Below are positions 36,601 through 47,058 of a stretch of 64,000 bases of DNA, piece by piece; the stretch's first letter is position 1, and each line of letters begins with the position of its first letter. The DNA is taken from assembly GCF_000471905.2 (NCBI RefSeq), contig NW_006496932.1, forward strand, positions 703,649 through 767,648, read 5' to 3'. The position numbers and the translations under genes were made by a program. The stretch is from Amborella trichopoda. Its lineage: Eukaryota > Streptophyta > Magnoliopsida > Amborellales > Amborellaceae. The notes under the pieces were generated by a model. That model was given only the letters and a program-made list of their open reading frames with translations. It did no database searches and was not told where the DNA came from.

Positions 36601-36614
36601 GAAAAGAGTGGTAA
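33610..36614 (+). pseudogene. Gypsy/Tat pol: RT, RNase H, aRNase H, integrase (frameshifted)
   Basis: The polyprotein would copy and integrate the element. RT (33610-34053) reads VCFDYRDLNKACPKDNFPLP, then FMDGYSGYNQI, WGTYCYKVMSFGLKN and DYVDGILVK. The catalytic YVDD is changed to YVDG. The first RNase H and connection lie at 34179-34790 (YLSKTMDYDTRYANVDKHCL). The second RNase H starts WELYFDGAMNEYGSGI at 34840 and continues in another frame with NNNVAEYETLIAGFENVM, DDSLLVINQVQG and NQFTDAFATLDSM. Integrase (35520-36240) keeps the HHCC zinc pattern (GGHSG to MCPKCQ) and the D, D and E residues in GLDIIE, ITDNGSN and GNGQAEA. A tail SKFKPNWEGSFIVTRVHAGN ends at 36614. At least four stops or frameshifts make it inactive. 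Confidence 0.9.
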
Positions 36615-36863
36615 AATCCTAAAAAGGCATCACAAAAAAAAAAAAAACAAAAATGGACGTGGTGAAAACTTGAAAGGGCATCACGGGTAAAAAAACAAAA
36701 AACAAAAAAAAACTTCAAGAATGAGCTTCTGATTCAAAAACACTTAAGTACAAACAAGTACTTGCAAGTTCCAACAATACGGCACATTCCGACCCTGAGG
36801 ACGAAGACTCCTCCTAAAACCTACAGATTCCCAATAGAAAAAACTCAGAAAGATGGGGGAGCG

Positions 36864-37133
36864 TGATATGAATGAAAAACCGAAATGACTTCGACGAATC
36901 CTAGAAGAACATCGAGACCTCTCTAAGATGGAAGCTCAGTAAGAATACAAAGAACTCTTCATGGACCCGCGAAACACAAGATGAAAACTCCAAAGATAAA
37001 AAGACAACTTCGAGACTTTTGAGTCCTCATGATCCTACAAGGAAATCCTTTCATCATCTTTAGGTAAATATAATAAAGAAAATGACCACCAAAAGAGCCA
37101 CATGAGGCAAAACTGTAACGCCCGTCCCTTTTG
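36864..37133 (+). repeat. Gypsy 3' LTR, truncated
   Basis: Starts TGATATGAATGAAAAACCG right after the purine tract AGATGGGGGAGCG. It matches the second gypsy LTR from 38765 through GACTTCGACGAATCC and GACCCGCGAAACACA to GCCCGTCCCTTTT, then stops at the duplicated-segment boundary. Confidence 0.85.
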
Positions 37134-37301
37134 AGAAATAAGTCCAAGCTGAATCCAAAATTTGAGGTCCAAAAATTGTCATAAGTAGCACGCTTATCCT
37201 AGGGGAATATGTGTACAGTGTGCTCTTGCATGAGTATAATATACTTGCTCATGTATAACATAAAATAATTATTGACTCGTACATGGTTCTAAACATGTTT
37301 G

Positions 37302-37356
<55 letters not shown>

Positions 37357-37456
37357 TGACATAGAAGAAGTAAGGAAACTAAAATTAACGTAAAAGGTTA
37401 GTAACGTTAGTAGTAAACGTACCTTACGTTCGGTACTTACTACGTACTACCTACTA

Positions 37457-37656
37457 NNNNNNNNNNNNNNNNNNNNNNNNNNNNNNNNNNNNNNNNNNNN
37501 NNNNNNNNNNNNNNNNNNNNNNNNNNNNNNNNNNNNNNNNNNNNNNNNNNNNNNNNNNNNNNNNNNNNNNNNNNNNNNNNNNNNNNNNNNNNNNNNNNNN
37601 NNNNNNNNNNNNNNNNNNNNNNNNNNNNNNNNNNNNNNNNNNNNGATGATGAGTTN
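37457..37656. other. Assembly gap (188 N plus one isolated N)
   Basis: N from 37457 to 37644 and a single N at 37656. The preceding 37355-37456 looks like a corrupted copy of the sequence that follows the gap, so it should be treated as unreliable. Confidence 0.95.
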
Positions 37657-37926
37657 ACAGATGAGAGAGAGAGAGAGAGATATGCATGAAGATAGGAAAC
37701 AAAATTACAAAAGGGTTTGAACTTGTGAAAAGTACCTCTTTGGCCTTTAACTGATCCCTAATATGCTGATTGAAGACCTCCACTCCGTTTAGTCCTCTCC
37801 TAATGCTTAAAAAATAGAAGAAAGCAATGAAAGACTCAATTCAGATAAAAAACTATAAAAAAAAAGAGCCAAAATAGTCCTTTAGGAAAGGTATTTTCAA
37901 TAAATATTACAAGGAAATGTATATAA

Positions 37927-38105
37927 AGAGGCTAGGCCACAATAATTCTTGTCTATCATATTCTAAATCGGGTGCCTGTAAAAGTGTTATTGATTAAACT
38001 CAAAGTTCAAAACAAAAAAAAATTTCTCGAATGTTATGACACACCCCAAGCCATCCAATTTTATATTTAATGGGTATGAGTAATTGTGACATCATTCTAA
38101 TTAAG
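37927..38105. mobile_element. MITE family M5, copy 3
   Basis: Part of the duplicated segment. Carries CCATCCAATTTTATATTTAA and TAATTGTGACATCATTC, as copy 1 does. Confidence 0.65.
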
Positions 38106-38234
38106 ATAAAGAAAAGTCATTTCATTCATGAGTCAGCTGGTGCAAGAGCCCGCTAACTCACTAACGTCCATCTCTAAGATGGATGTTGTAAAAACTCACA
38201 GGGCTAAAATAAATTTAAACAAAATAGAATTTTT

Positions 38235-40077
38235 TCGTAAATTTGATGAAAGAGACTACGAGCAATACAAATATTAGTGCTTACCAGCGTAGAATCGAAA
38301 GGTCATACCAAAGTAAAGTTGTTCCTTGACAGTTCAAGGAAGGGGACATGGTACTCAAGAAAATCCTACACACTTCTGCAAACCCACACCCTTTAAGCAA
38401 GTTCAAATCTAATTGGGATGGGCCATTCATGGTCACCTGAGTGCACGTAAGCAATTCTTACAAGATTAAGAATCAAGAGGGCTGTCAACGCATCAATGCG
38501 ATGTATCTCATAAAATACTACCATAACAGGCTCAAAAGAGTGGTGAAAACTTGAAAAGGCATCACAAAAAAAAAAAATGGACGTGGTGAAATCCTGAAAG
38601 GGCATCACGGGTTAAAAAAAAAATCTCCAAGAAGAACTTCTGAATAAAAAATACTCGAGTACAAACAAGTTCCAACAATACGGTACAAGCAGACCCTGAG
38701 GACGAAGACTCCTCCTAAACCCTATAGGTTCTCAACATAACTAACTCAGAACTATGCGGGAGCATGATATGAATGGAAAACCGAAGTGACTTCGACGAAT
38801 CCTGGAAGAACATCGGGACCTCTCCAAGATGGAAGCTCAGCAAGAATCCAGAGAACTCTTCATGGACCCGCGAAACACATCTTGAAAGCTCCAAAGGTAA
38901 AAAGACAACTTCGAGACTTTTGAGTTCTCACGATTTCACAAGAAAATCCTTTCATCATCTTTGGGTAATATATAATAAAAAAAATGACCAAGGGGTCACA
39001 TGTGGCAAAACTGTAAGACCCGTCCCTTTTAAAAGCGATTTTTCAATTTGTTTGTTAAAACCCTCCATTTCCAAAACCTTTTTAGAAAGGGCTTCCTCCA
39101 TCACTATAAGAGGTTAAACTGTTAGTCGATCTGGCCTCATTCTCGAAGCCAATTTCCTATGCCTGTTATGAAGGCTTGAAACTAGCCAGGCACTCCATGG
39201 TTGTATGAGTATAACTACTAACTACGACATATGGGAGATGAGTGAACCTCGCTAATGATGATATTGGCTAGTCTGGGAGCGTTTTTCTCTCAACTGAATC
39301 CCCTGAGGCAAAATGAGGCAAGCTCATCCCCGTGTGTGTGTACGATATCTCAAAGTCCAATTCGGAAAATGTCAAACTCGTGCGACGTAAAAGAGCCAAG
39401 ACAGGATAAATGTCAACTCGTGTGACATAAAAGAGTCGAGACAGGATAACTGTCAAACTTGTGCGATGTAAAAGAGCCGAGATAGGATAATCGTCAAAGT
39501 TGTGCGATGTTAAAGAGTCAATACAAGATAAACGTCAAACTCATGCGACGTAAAAGAGTCGAGATAGGTATCGTCTATCCCCGTATGACGTGAAAAGTTA
39601 GGTGTATCCAAGGCACAACCACCCTATTCAATGGAAAAATGTCAAACTCGTACGACATAAAATAGCCGAGTATGACATGAAAGGTCAGGTGTATCCAGGA
39701 TACAACCACCCTGTTCGATAGAAAAACATCAAACTCGTGTGACGTAAACAAGTTGAAGTAGGTAGCGTCTAGCCCCATATGACGTAAAAAGGTCGGTGTA
39801 TCTAGGGCACAACCACCCTGTTCGATGGATTCCGTATATCCCTGTATTGACGTAAAAGGGATGCGTGTATGGTCCATCGCTGCGTGATACTAAAATGCTT
39901 AGAGGTATATATGGATGCAGGAGTTAAAACTGCTAACCAACCTTGTTTTTCGAAATATCTTTCTCTTTTCAAAATTTTTACTATATGTCTTGTGTTTTTC
40001 AAAAACTTTAATTTCTTTGTTAAAATTGTAACCTATCCTTGCTCCAGGATCTATTTTGAATCTCATCAACTACTTTA
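38235..40077 (+). mobile_element. Second gypsy 3' end with LTR
   Basis: 38235-38530 repeats the integrase tail and 3' region of the first gypsy copy (36325-36600), including GTTCCTTGACAGTTCAAGGA and AAGCAAGTTCAAA. The LTR begins TGATATGAATGGAAAACCG at 38765 after GCGGGAGCA and runs to about 40070, where similarity to the copy inside Copia-A ends. No primer-binding site follows, so it is a 3' end, not a 5' LTR. Confidence 0.8.
39366..39850. repeat. TGACGT-rich tandem array in the gypsy LTR
   Basis: Same unit as in 20883-21500, with a variable number of short ACGTCAAACTCGTGCGACGT units followed by longer ones. The two LTRs differ in unit order and number. Confidence 0.8.
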
Positions 40078-40562
40078 AAAAATTCTATAAAAGAGTCATA
40101 AAAAAACGAAGGAAGTTGGATACCCGTATATGATGATTACCGTGTTGCCGCGATTGCCGCTTTGCTGCCTCGTCTCTTACTTCGGATTCGGCCAAACAAG
40201 TCTCTTCCTATAGAAAGCCTTTTCTTATAGACAACCATGGGAGGAAAGATGCCCTAGGTGTAACTACAAAACCCCTGAAGTTAAGTGGCATGACTAGAAA
40301 ATCTAACTCGAGTTTCAAGCTTGTGTAACTCACCGAAATCTCACACCGAAAACCCTAGGAGGAAAGATACCCTAGATGAGTGAGCTCGGTGAGCGCAATG
40401 ACTTGGAGGGATAGTTGGTGTTCCGCTTAACCATGCGATGTCATGAAGAAATTTAGAATGTCTGCTTTATCTTTGACGTTCACCTGCCCCTCGAAGGACA
40501 AGGAACGCCAAAGTATCAACTTCTTTGTCAATCACCATGGAGTGCTAAATAGGGGTACCTGT
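40078..40562. other. Unassigned sequence
   Basis: Contains GGAGGAAAGATRCCCTAG twice (about 40231 and 40359). No domain is recognised. Confidence 0.4.
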
Positions 40563-41790
40563 AGACACCACATTTTAAATCTAGCAAATTCTATAGTTTT
40601 ATGAATCCTTAGGACCACATTATCCTAGTAGACCCAATTTAATTACCCTAAAACTACCCAAATCCTATCCCAATTTGAAGTAGAGCCCAATAACTTTGCA
40701 ACAGTCTACGAATCATCTAAATCGGACCTACGGATAAAAAGATATAACAAATGATAATTTAGTCCATGTGATACCCAACTGTCGGGCCATGGGCTAGGAT
40801 GTAACAAGCTCGACAGGCTCAGACGTGGGCTGATGATGCAGTCAATACATTCAATGATGCAGTAAACACGTTTTTTTTAATTAGATAAGGCTAAAACTTC
40901 AAGATAAATCCAAAAAATTCCGAAAAAACTCCAAAAACTTTAGGAAAAATCACCAATTGAATCATATAAATACCCCATCTCCCTAACCTAAAAAGAGAGA
41001 GAGAAAAAAAATAAAAAAACCTTAGAAATTTCCAAAATTGGGAAAATTACCCAAAAATACCAAAAATAGGAAAAACCCTTGGAAAATACTTAAAAATTGA
41101 AGAAAAATCCCCAAAAATCGTAAAAAATTAGGGAAAATCTTAGAATTCATATTCAACCTTTGGAGATCACAAAATCCTTAGAAAACTAAGAAAATTCTCC
41201 TTCAAACCCAGAAAAAGCGATAGCTTTAGAAAAATCTCTAGATTGAAAACCCTAGAGAAGATAGAAACCCTAGCCTCCTGAAATCCTAACCCCTAAGACT
41301 GAGAAAACCTAGACCTAGGGCACAAAAATCTTAGATCAAAACTAGAATTATGGCACAACAACCCTATATTTAACCTTTTATACCAGAGATCTGCTGATCA
41401 ACATCCGAATCAGAGAGGCAAAGAAGACCGGTTCTGATACGGGCGAGCCCTCAAAGGCTTGAGAATTCCGGGCCATCCGCCCCTCTTTGGTATTATTTCT
41501 TTCTTTTTTTTACTATTTTTCTTCTTTTATTTATTTATGATTTGTTAACTTGTCTTAAAAATCTTATTTTAATGCTCTGGATCATGTTGGCTCTGCCACA
41601 GATTTGAGAGTAGATCTGCTCGTTTTTGGAAAAATCTGACCTCAGATCTGAATTTGATCTGTCCCACTTTATTTACATCTTTATAATTAGTTTAAGGTGT
41701 AAAATTTGAAAGATCTTCATCGGAAGATTTGTCAAATTTTCATCGTAAACAAATCCCAATTGCATGTGTTAGTGTTTTAGGATTTAAAAA
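40563..41790 (+). mobile_element. Possible LTR of another gypsy-type element
   Basis: Starts TGTAGACACCACATTTTAAA, a common LTR beginning, and has a TATA-like box (CATATAAATACCCC, about 40966) followed by a GA and A-rich leader as in many Tat-lineage LTRs. No matching second LTR or primer-binding site is present, and the right end is arbitrary. Confidence 0.4.
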
Positions 41791-42189
41791 ATACTATGTT
41801 GTATTTCAAAATAATATACTTTTATATGATGTTTTTCTAAGTTTTTAATAAATTGAGAGAGAGAGAGGAAGAATAGTATGACGTAAGAGTGGTATTTATA
41901 TGGGAGCTCTCTTTTGCCTTAGGTTTATCGAACAAAGGGAAGCGTGTAGGTGCTTGTATAGAGCATGCGCACGGGTCCAAGAGTGTATGGTGATTGATGA
42001 CACTCTGGTGCATATAGTAGGCTTTTGATTCATGTATAGAATTCAAAAGTAAATTTGTGGATGCATGGGTGATTAATGGCACTCTGGTGCATATGGTAGG
42101 CTTTTTTATTCATGTCCATAGAATTTAGAAGTAAATTTGTGCCTAAAAACAATATGGAATTCGTATAGTGTCTGCTCCAATTTTAAAAA

Positions 42190-44223
42190 AAAGACTAATG
42201 TGATTTTGTTGGGGATATATATATATATTTTTTTTACATTTTTTTTCTTTTTCACTTTTTCTTTATTTAGCAAAGATCACTTACAAGTAGTCTTATTATA
42301 ATAAACTCTTGCTTCAGAAAAAATAAAACTAGTAAATCTAATATCTTAAAATCTTGATGTCACTAAACTAATTTTTTTTAAACAAAGAAAATAACCACAA
42401 TTCTTATGCTTGGGAATATAAAGACAACATAATTAAATATGGCAAGAAACAAAAAAAGAGTGCCGGAGATTACCTCAACTAGGTTTATTACACCCCACAC
42501 CGAGTCAACATCATCTGATGACACGGGTTCAACGATCAACCTTTAATCTCAACCGAGAAAGTAAGTTTAGATCAAACCCTCCAATGCAACTTTTGAACTC
42601 GTCTTGATCACAAATCTCAAACTTAGGTACAACCCATAAAACCTAGTTTAAGAGAGCTATCATCTACTTACTTTTACTCAACCCTTAGATCATCACAAAA
42701 CAAGATGAGATAGATAGTTCTAAGTGGGGTGTGCCCCCTAATTTTCCATAAGAGAGGGAGATAGAGCTTTTCTTTCCTACGTGGGGCGTGCCCCTTAATT
42801 TGGCATTCTAAAGAGAGATAAAAATATTAGAAAGAGAAGAGAGATTTTAGGTATAGAGATTTATGGGCATGGGTCGCCTTTTTGTAGTGCAAAAATAAGG
42901 TCAGGGTTTTTTAGGGTTTTTCATAGCTTGCCTCTTCTTGTGAGATTAAATATGCACCATTGATCTTGTGTGACTTGTGGGGTGAGAGATTTAAGCTCTC
43001 CATTCCATAAATGGGCCATCAACATCATATGGAAGGTACTAGAACCTTTATCTCCCACTTCTTAAACTATTTTCCCATCAATAGAAATTAAAAAAAATAA
43101 TTCAATCATAATATTATGCATGCCAAAAATATACACAAGCCTCCTCATGCTTTCAAAAAATCCATTCAAAGCTCTCAACGCAAAGGCTTTCTAGAACATC
43201 AAACGTTTTTCTTCAAGCCAAAGCATGATCCAACAAAATGAGAAAAGTCCTTGGAGTGGAGCATGCCACCCTAGGTGGCACTCATGGGCCGCACCCACAT
43301 TGCAATGGTGGGCCCATATAGCTCATTGGGTCTCCCATGCAATAATCAAATTAATTAAAATATTATATAATTTTTAGAAATTCATAAAACGTAATTTAAA
43401 TAATTAAATCAATCTAAAATCCCTATATCTATTTTTATAAATTTAAATTTGATAAATAAAATATCCAGATATTAAGAAAAATTCAAATAACAATTCTAAA
43501 ATCATATATCATTAAAACAAACATAATTAAATTCATTAGATGGGAAAATGATCCATATAGTATAGGAATTAAATAAATAAACATTGGAGTGCTCCATCTT
43601 CAACTGTGGACTATGGTCCATACTAGCTTTCTCAAACCGACTAAGTGTTGCCCATGACCCACGGTCCATGCAGGGGCTCATCAGTAGGTCACCAAAGTCT
43701 ATCAATAGGCAAGGGGTCTTAATCCCAATTTATGGATTTCAAGTTCTTTCTTAGAGACGTACCAAAGTCATTTAGACCTGATGTGATTACAACTCATATT
43801 GCGTATAAGGGTATCTCTTGCACATGCATAAGCTTCATACTGAAAGGTGGTTCGTTTTTCCTAAATGACTATCATATAGGCATGTCGTGTGATGGCATGC
43901 GGATGAGGCATTGACCTCCGTCTCTGAAGGTCACCACTACACACAAGGATCACACTATCCCTTGACTCACTCATCCAGGCGTACCCCGACCTCATCAAGG
44001 GATGACCTATGAAAACCCTTGTCGAACAGTTTTCTATGCCCAAGTAACATAGATTTTTCTTAATTGACTGGCCTAGTTTGTAGAGCTTAGTTCGGTATCA
44101 GCAAATGTTATTCTCTTAGTATGATCCCCAGAGGATCACATTCCCCCATAATTCATGTTCCATTATACTAAAATATTTATTACAAGCACTCATAAGGCTT
44201 TTAAGGGCCACACTCACCCAACA
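42190..44223 (-). repeat. Solo Copia-A LTR, inverted
   Basis: Read on the minus strand it starts TGTTGGGTGAGTGTGGCC at 44223. It passes through the same AACCC, GGTCACCTACTGATGAG and GTGGGCCC-type blocks as the Copia-A LTRs and ends near ACAAAATCACATTAGTC. A weak TGCTCC-AATT remnant at 42172 may be the primer-binding site. No internal region adjoins either side, so it is solo or deeply truncated. Confidence 0.75.
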
Positions 44224-44449
44224 AATTTCACATAAAATATTGAAACTAAAAAATATGTACCATCCTATCAATGTCCTTTTTTGTATTTTGCTGTAGCAAA
44301 AAGTGCTTCATATCTATGAGAGATGAGAACATTCGCCCTCCTACTGAAAGCTTTGAGTGAGCACGGTGGTAAAGATGCATGTGCATGGAAAGCTCTTGAG
44401 AGATGTCTACTTTTACTCCTCATGTACATATTTTATGAGATTGTATACA

Positions 44450-44640
44450 ATGAGACTATTTACTTTTGGTATAAAGAAGTCACAAGTATTTATAACTATT
44501 CGATGTGAAATTTGATAGCTTTCGTGTGTCACAAAGTTCAATACAATTTGTTTTGAATAACAAGCTAGGTCAATAGAATAAATGTAGCCATCTAAATTTA
44601 TATCCAGTGGTCAAAAAGTCACCAAGTCTACATAATAAGA
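44450..44640. mobile_element. MITE family M5, copy 4
   Basis: Begins TTGTATACAATGAGACTATTTAC like copy 5 and shares GATGTGAAATTTGATAG, TGTGTCACAAAGTTC and ATCCAGTGGTCAA. The right TIR is eroded. Confidence 0.75.
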
Positions 44641-45190
44641 TACTTGGGACCTGTTTCGTTGGTAGTTAGCATTAACTGGTATAAACTATCTTATCTGAAA
44701 TTAATATGTTACGTTAATTATTTGATACATATCTTATATTGTGCATAATAGTATTTAATTATTTATCTTTTCAGTGATTTTCAACTAGTTTTAGCTATTC
44801 CTCGCTAAAAATATGCAATTGCAACAAATTACTCTGGATAAAGTAATAAAAATATAAACTTCTATATAAAACTACCTATAAGGTTAAATTAGATAAAATT
44901 ATGATAGACTCTGCCAAAAAACAAATAGCTCACTAGCAAAAATAAATTTCTTGAAATAGTGAATTATCAGCGGTAACAAGTGCATTCAAATAAACCATTG
45001 ATTTTCCCATTAATAACAACTCCCTCCGTTTTGTAGTTTGTTAGCCAAGGCATACAAACAAGACCTTAGAGGTTCTAAGTCATTTCAAGATAAAAAGTGT
45101 CCAAGAAGCTTCTCCATTATATATGTGCTTCTCCATTAATTGGTCTGATGTCACTTTTTTGTACATTTGGTCGAGCAGTTCGAACATCGT
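44641..45190. other. AT-rich intergenic sequence
   Basis: CTCCCTCCGTTTTGTAG at about 45021 resembles a Stowaway MITE end, but no inverted partner is found. Confidence 0.4.
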
Positions 45191-45191
45191 C

Positions 45192-45294
45192 GCAAAACTC
45201 AAAAATATTGACAAGTTTTGATCTATCGATTTAAGAAAAGATAGCAAAACTCAAAAAGATCGACAAATTTTGATCTATCGATTTAAGAAAAGAG
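45192..45294. repeat. 52-bp tandem duplication
   Basis: Two units share GCAAAACTCAAAAA, TTTTGATCTATCGATTTAAG and AAAAGA. Confidence 0.9.
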
Positions 45295-45489
45295 ATTTGG
45301 AACTAACGAAGTGCCCGTTATCACCATCAATTGCAATATTTATTCTGAACGATCCATCATGATAATGTTACTTGGAGAATTGTTAGCTTAAAATACATAG
45401 GTGTTTTGGCCATGAGACTAAATGTACAATTTGGTCATGTGGAGCTATATCTAGGTCCATATACGGTCTCTATAGTATACTGAAAAGGA

Positions 45490-45775
45490 CAGGGTTTCTA
45501 TGAGTCATGTAGAAATGAGTCACCTCTTAAAAATCTATTTTTGAGATGGATTTTTTGACTTAATTTTTAAAGACATGTAATCTCTAACATAGACATCATG
45601 AATATGACAAAATAAATAAATTTTAAAAATTAAAAATAATAATTCTATTAAGAAAATATTTGGACTCTTAGTTTCAATTGTTTTTAGATGGACCACCTAT
45701 GTGCATCTATCTTTAAGATGGATGCTTTATACTTTGGGACTGCGTATTGTAGAAATGCGGTCCCGCCCACATGAA
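45490..45775. repeat. Interspersed repeat family R4, copy 3
   Basis: The fullest copy: GGGTTTCTATGAGTCATG at the left, TAATCTCTAACATAGACAT and AAGATGGATGCTTTATAC inside, and the hairpin GGGACTGCGTATTG-TAGAAATGCGGTCCC (45736-45764) at the right. Confidence 0.85.
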
Positions 45776-46440
45776 ACATTTGTCCTACTAAGAAACATAG
45801 TAGGTCAGTTTGTTTGATTTTTCTTGGACAAACATTAATGATATGAACCCAAGACCTCTATCACCTAGACTGATATGTCTACCACTAAGCCGAAGCTTCA
45901 GGGACCAAAGGAAATGATGTTTGAGGTAATGACAAATGCATAATCAATTGAGTCGTAATTTAGATCGAGATTGATGGGTGAACCCCTAAATTGTGAGATT
46001 CCCACTGTTTTTTATTTCTTACTATTATTTTTTACCTATCCCCATTGATTCCAAATCTTGATTTGGATAGAATAGCAGGTAACAGAGTGGCTACTTGATT
46101 CAGGATTTTAAAACACTAATCAACACAGTCTAGAGTTATTTTCGAATAACTCGTCACCTCTGATGCCTCGATCCGGAATCTTATTATTCTCTCAACCATT
46201 TCAATATCTTTTGGACAAGTTTTGATGAGATATTCGGCTTGTGTCTACCTTGGTTCTCAAAGAATTTAGGATCTAAAATACATCCCAACTTATTATAATT
46301 TCATTTGTGCCTTAGATCCATGAATTTGGAGCTCCAAACATAATAAAGATGTGACAATCTTTATAGAACTAAACCGAATAGTCTAAAAAAGTATAAAAGA
46401 GATAATTTCTAAACTCAAAATTTATTTTTCTTTTCAAATT
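45776..46440. other. Intergenic sequence
   Basis: No gene recognised. Confidence 0.45.
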
Positions 46441-47058
46441 CACAATAATGGTGATTGGGGTGTAAATGGGCCAAGTCGCTTTACATGGACCAAGATTGGG
46501 GCCCTTCATAGGGCCCATCAAGCCAGACCTTGCCTAAACCTAGGCTTAATTAATGGGGTTAGGCCCATGGGCTTAGGGCCCTTAATCGAGTCTTTTGGGT
46601 TGGGCAAGTCCCTAAGATAAAAGGCCCCTAACTTAACGCATCACGTGTTGGAGTGCCATAGGCCCGACCCGCTCACACCACCACTAGATGTTATGCATGA
46701 ATGAACAAAAATTTAAATTCAAAATCCATCTCAGATGAATTCTAATGGGTGGATTCCACAACACAGGTTAGGTGCACCCCTAGATTCACGTAAACCCTGG
46801 CCCTCTTCAAACCGATACCATTCCAAATTAAAAGTAATTATCAATTACTAAACCATGTTTAGTGCCATTAATTAAACTTAATTCCCCCACTTAAAGCGAT
46901 CATCCTCGAAATGCGTAGCACTCTAACCAATCATCTCCATTCTAAACCCTAGTCAATGACGTCATCAACGACACTCTTAACGCCCCCTAACCCAACCGCT
47001 TGGTTAACAAACCATTGATCGCGGTTAAATCCTAACCACGGTCCACACCAATAAATAG
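46441..47058 (+). promoter_or_regulatory. Putative promoter of the PHL7-type gene
   Basis: TGGGCC/GGCCCA (site II) motifs occur at 46467 and 46562 (GGCCCATGGGC), and a TATA-like ATAAATAG at 47051-47058. After the TATA-like box come a pyrimidine-rich stretch and purine-rich sequence typical of a 5' UTR. This fits a transcription start near 47085. The link to the gene 3.2 kb downstream depends on a 5' UTR intron and is inferred. Confidence 0.45.

Larger units (their letters stand above)
33301..37133 (+). mobile_element. Ty3/gypsy (Tat-lineage) retrotransposon, 5'-truncated, 3' LTR cut short
   Basis: Contains reverse transcriptase, two RNase H domains and integrase in order, then a polypurine tract and the first 270 bp of an LTR. 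The second, plant-type RNase H before integrase is the mark of the Tat lineage. No 5' LTR is found. At 37133 the LTR switches abruptly to the duplicated segment that ends at 38230. Confidence 0.9.
37136..38230. repeat. Duplicated segment, copy 2 (partner at 23143-23890)
   Basis: Same sequence as 23143-23890 in the same orientation, with a much longer GA tract (37307-37354), an assembly gap and a passenger M5 MITE (37927-38105). It lies exactly between two broken gypsy 3' ends. Confidence 0.85.

Noticed and set aside
37454..37783. 109-codon frame
   Set aside because: Most of it is the N gap, and the remainder is microsatellite.
40563..41790. Complete gypsy element starting at TGTAGACACC
   Set aside because: No primer-binding site, coding block or second LTR, so reported only as a possible LTR at low confidence.
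45021..45040. Stowaway MITE end CTCCCTCCGTTTTGTAG
   Set aside because: No inverted CGGAGGGAG partner was found nearby. At most a fragment.
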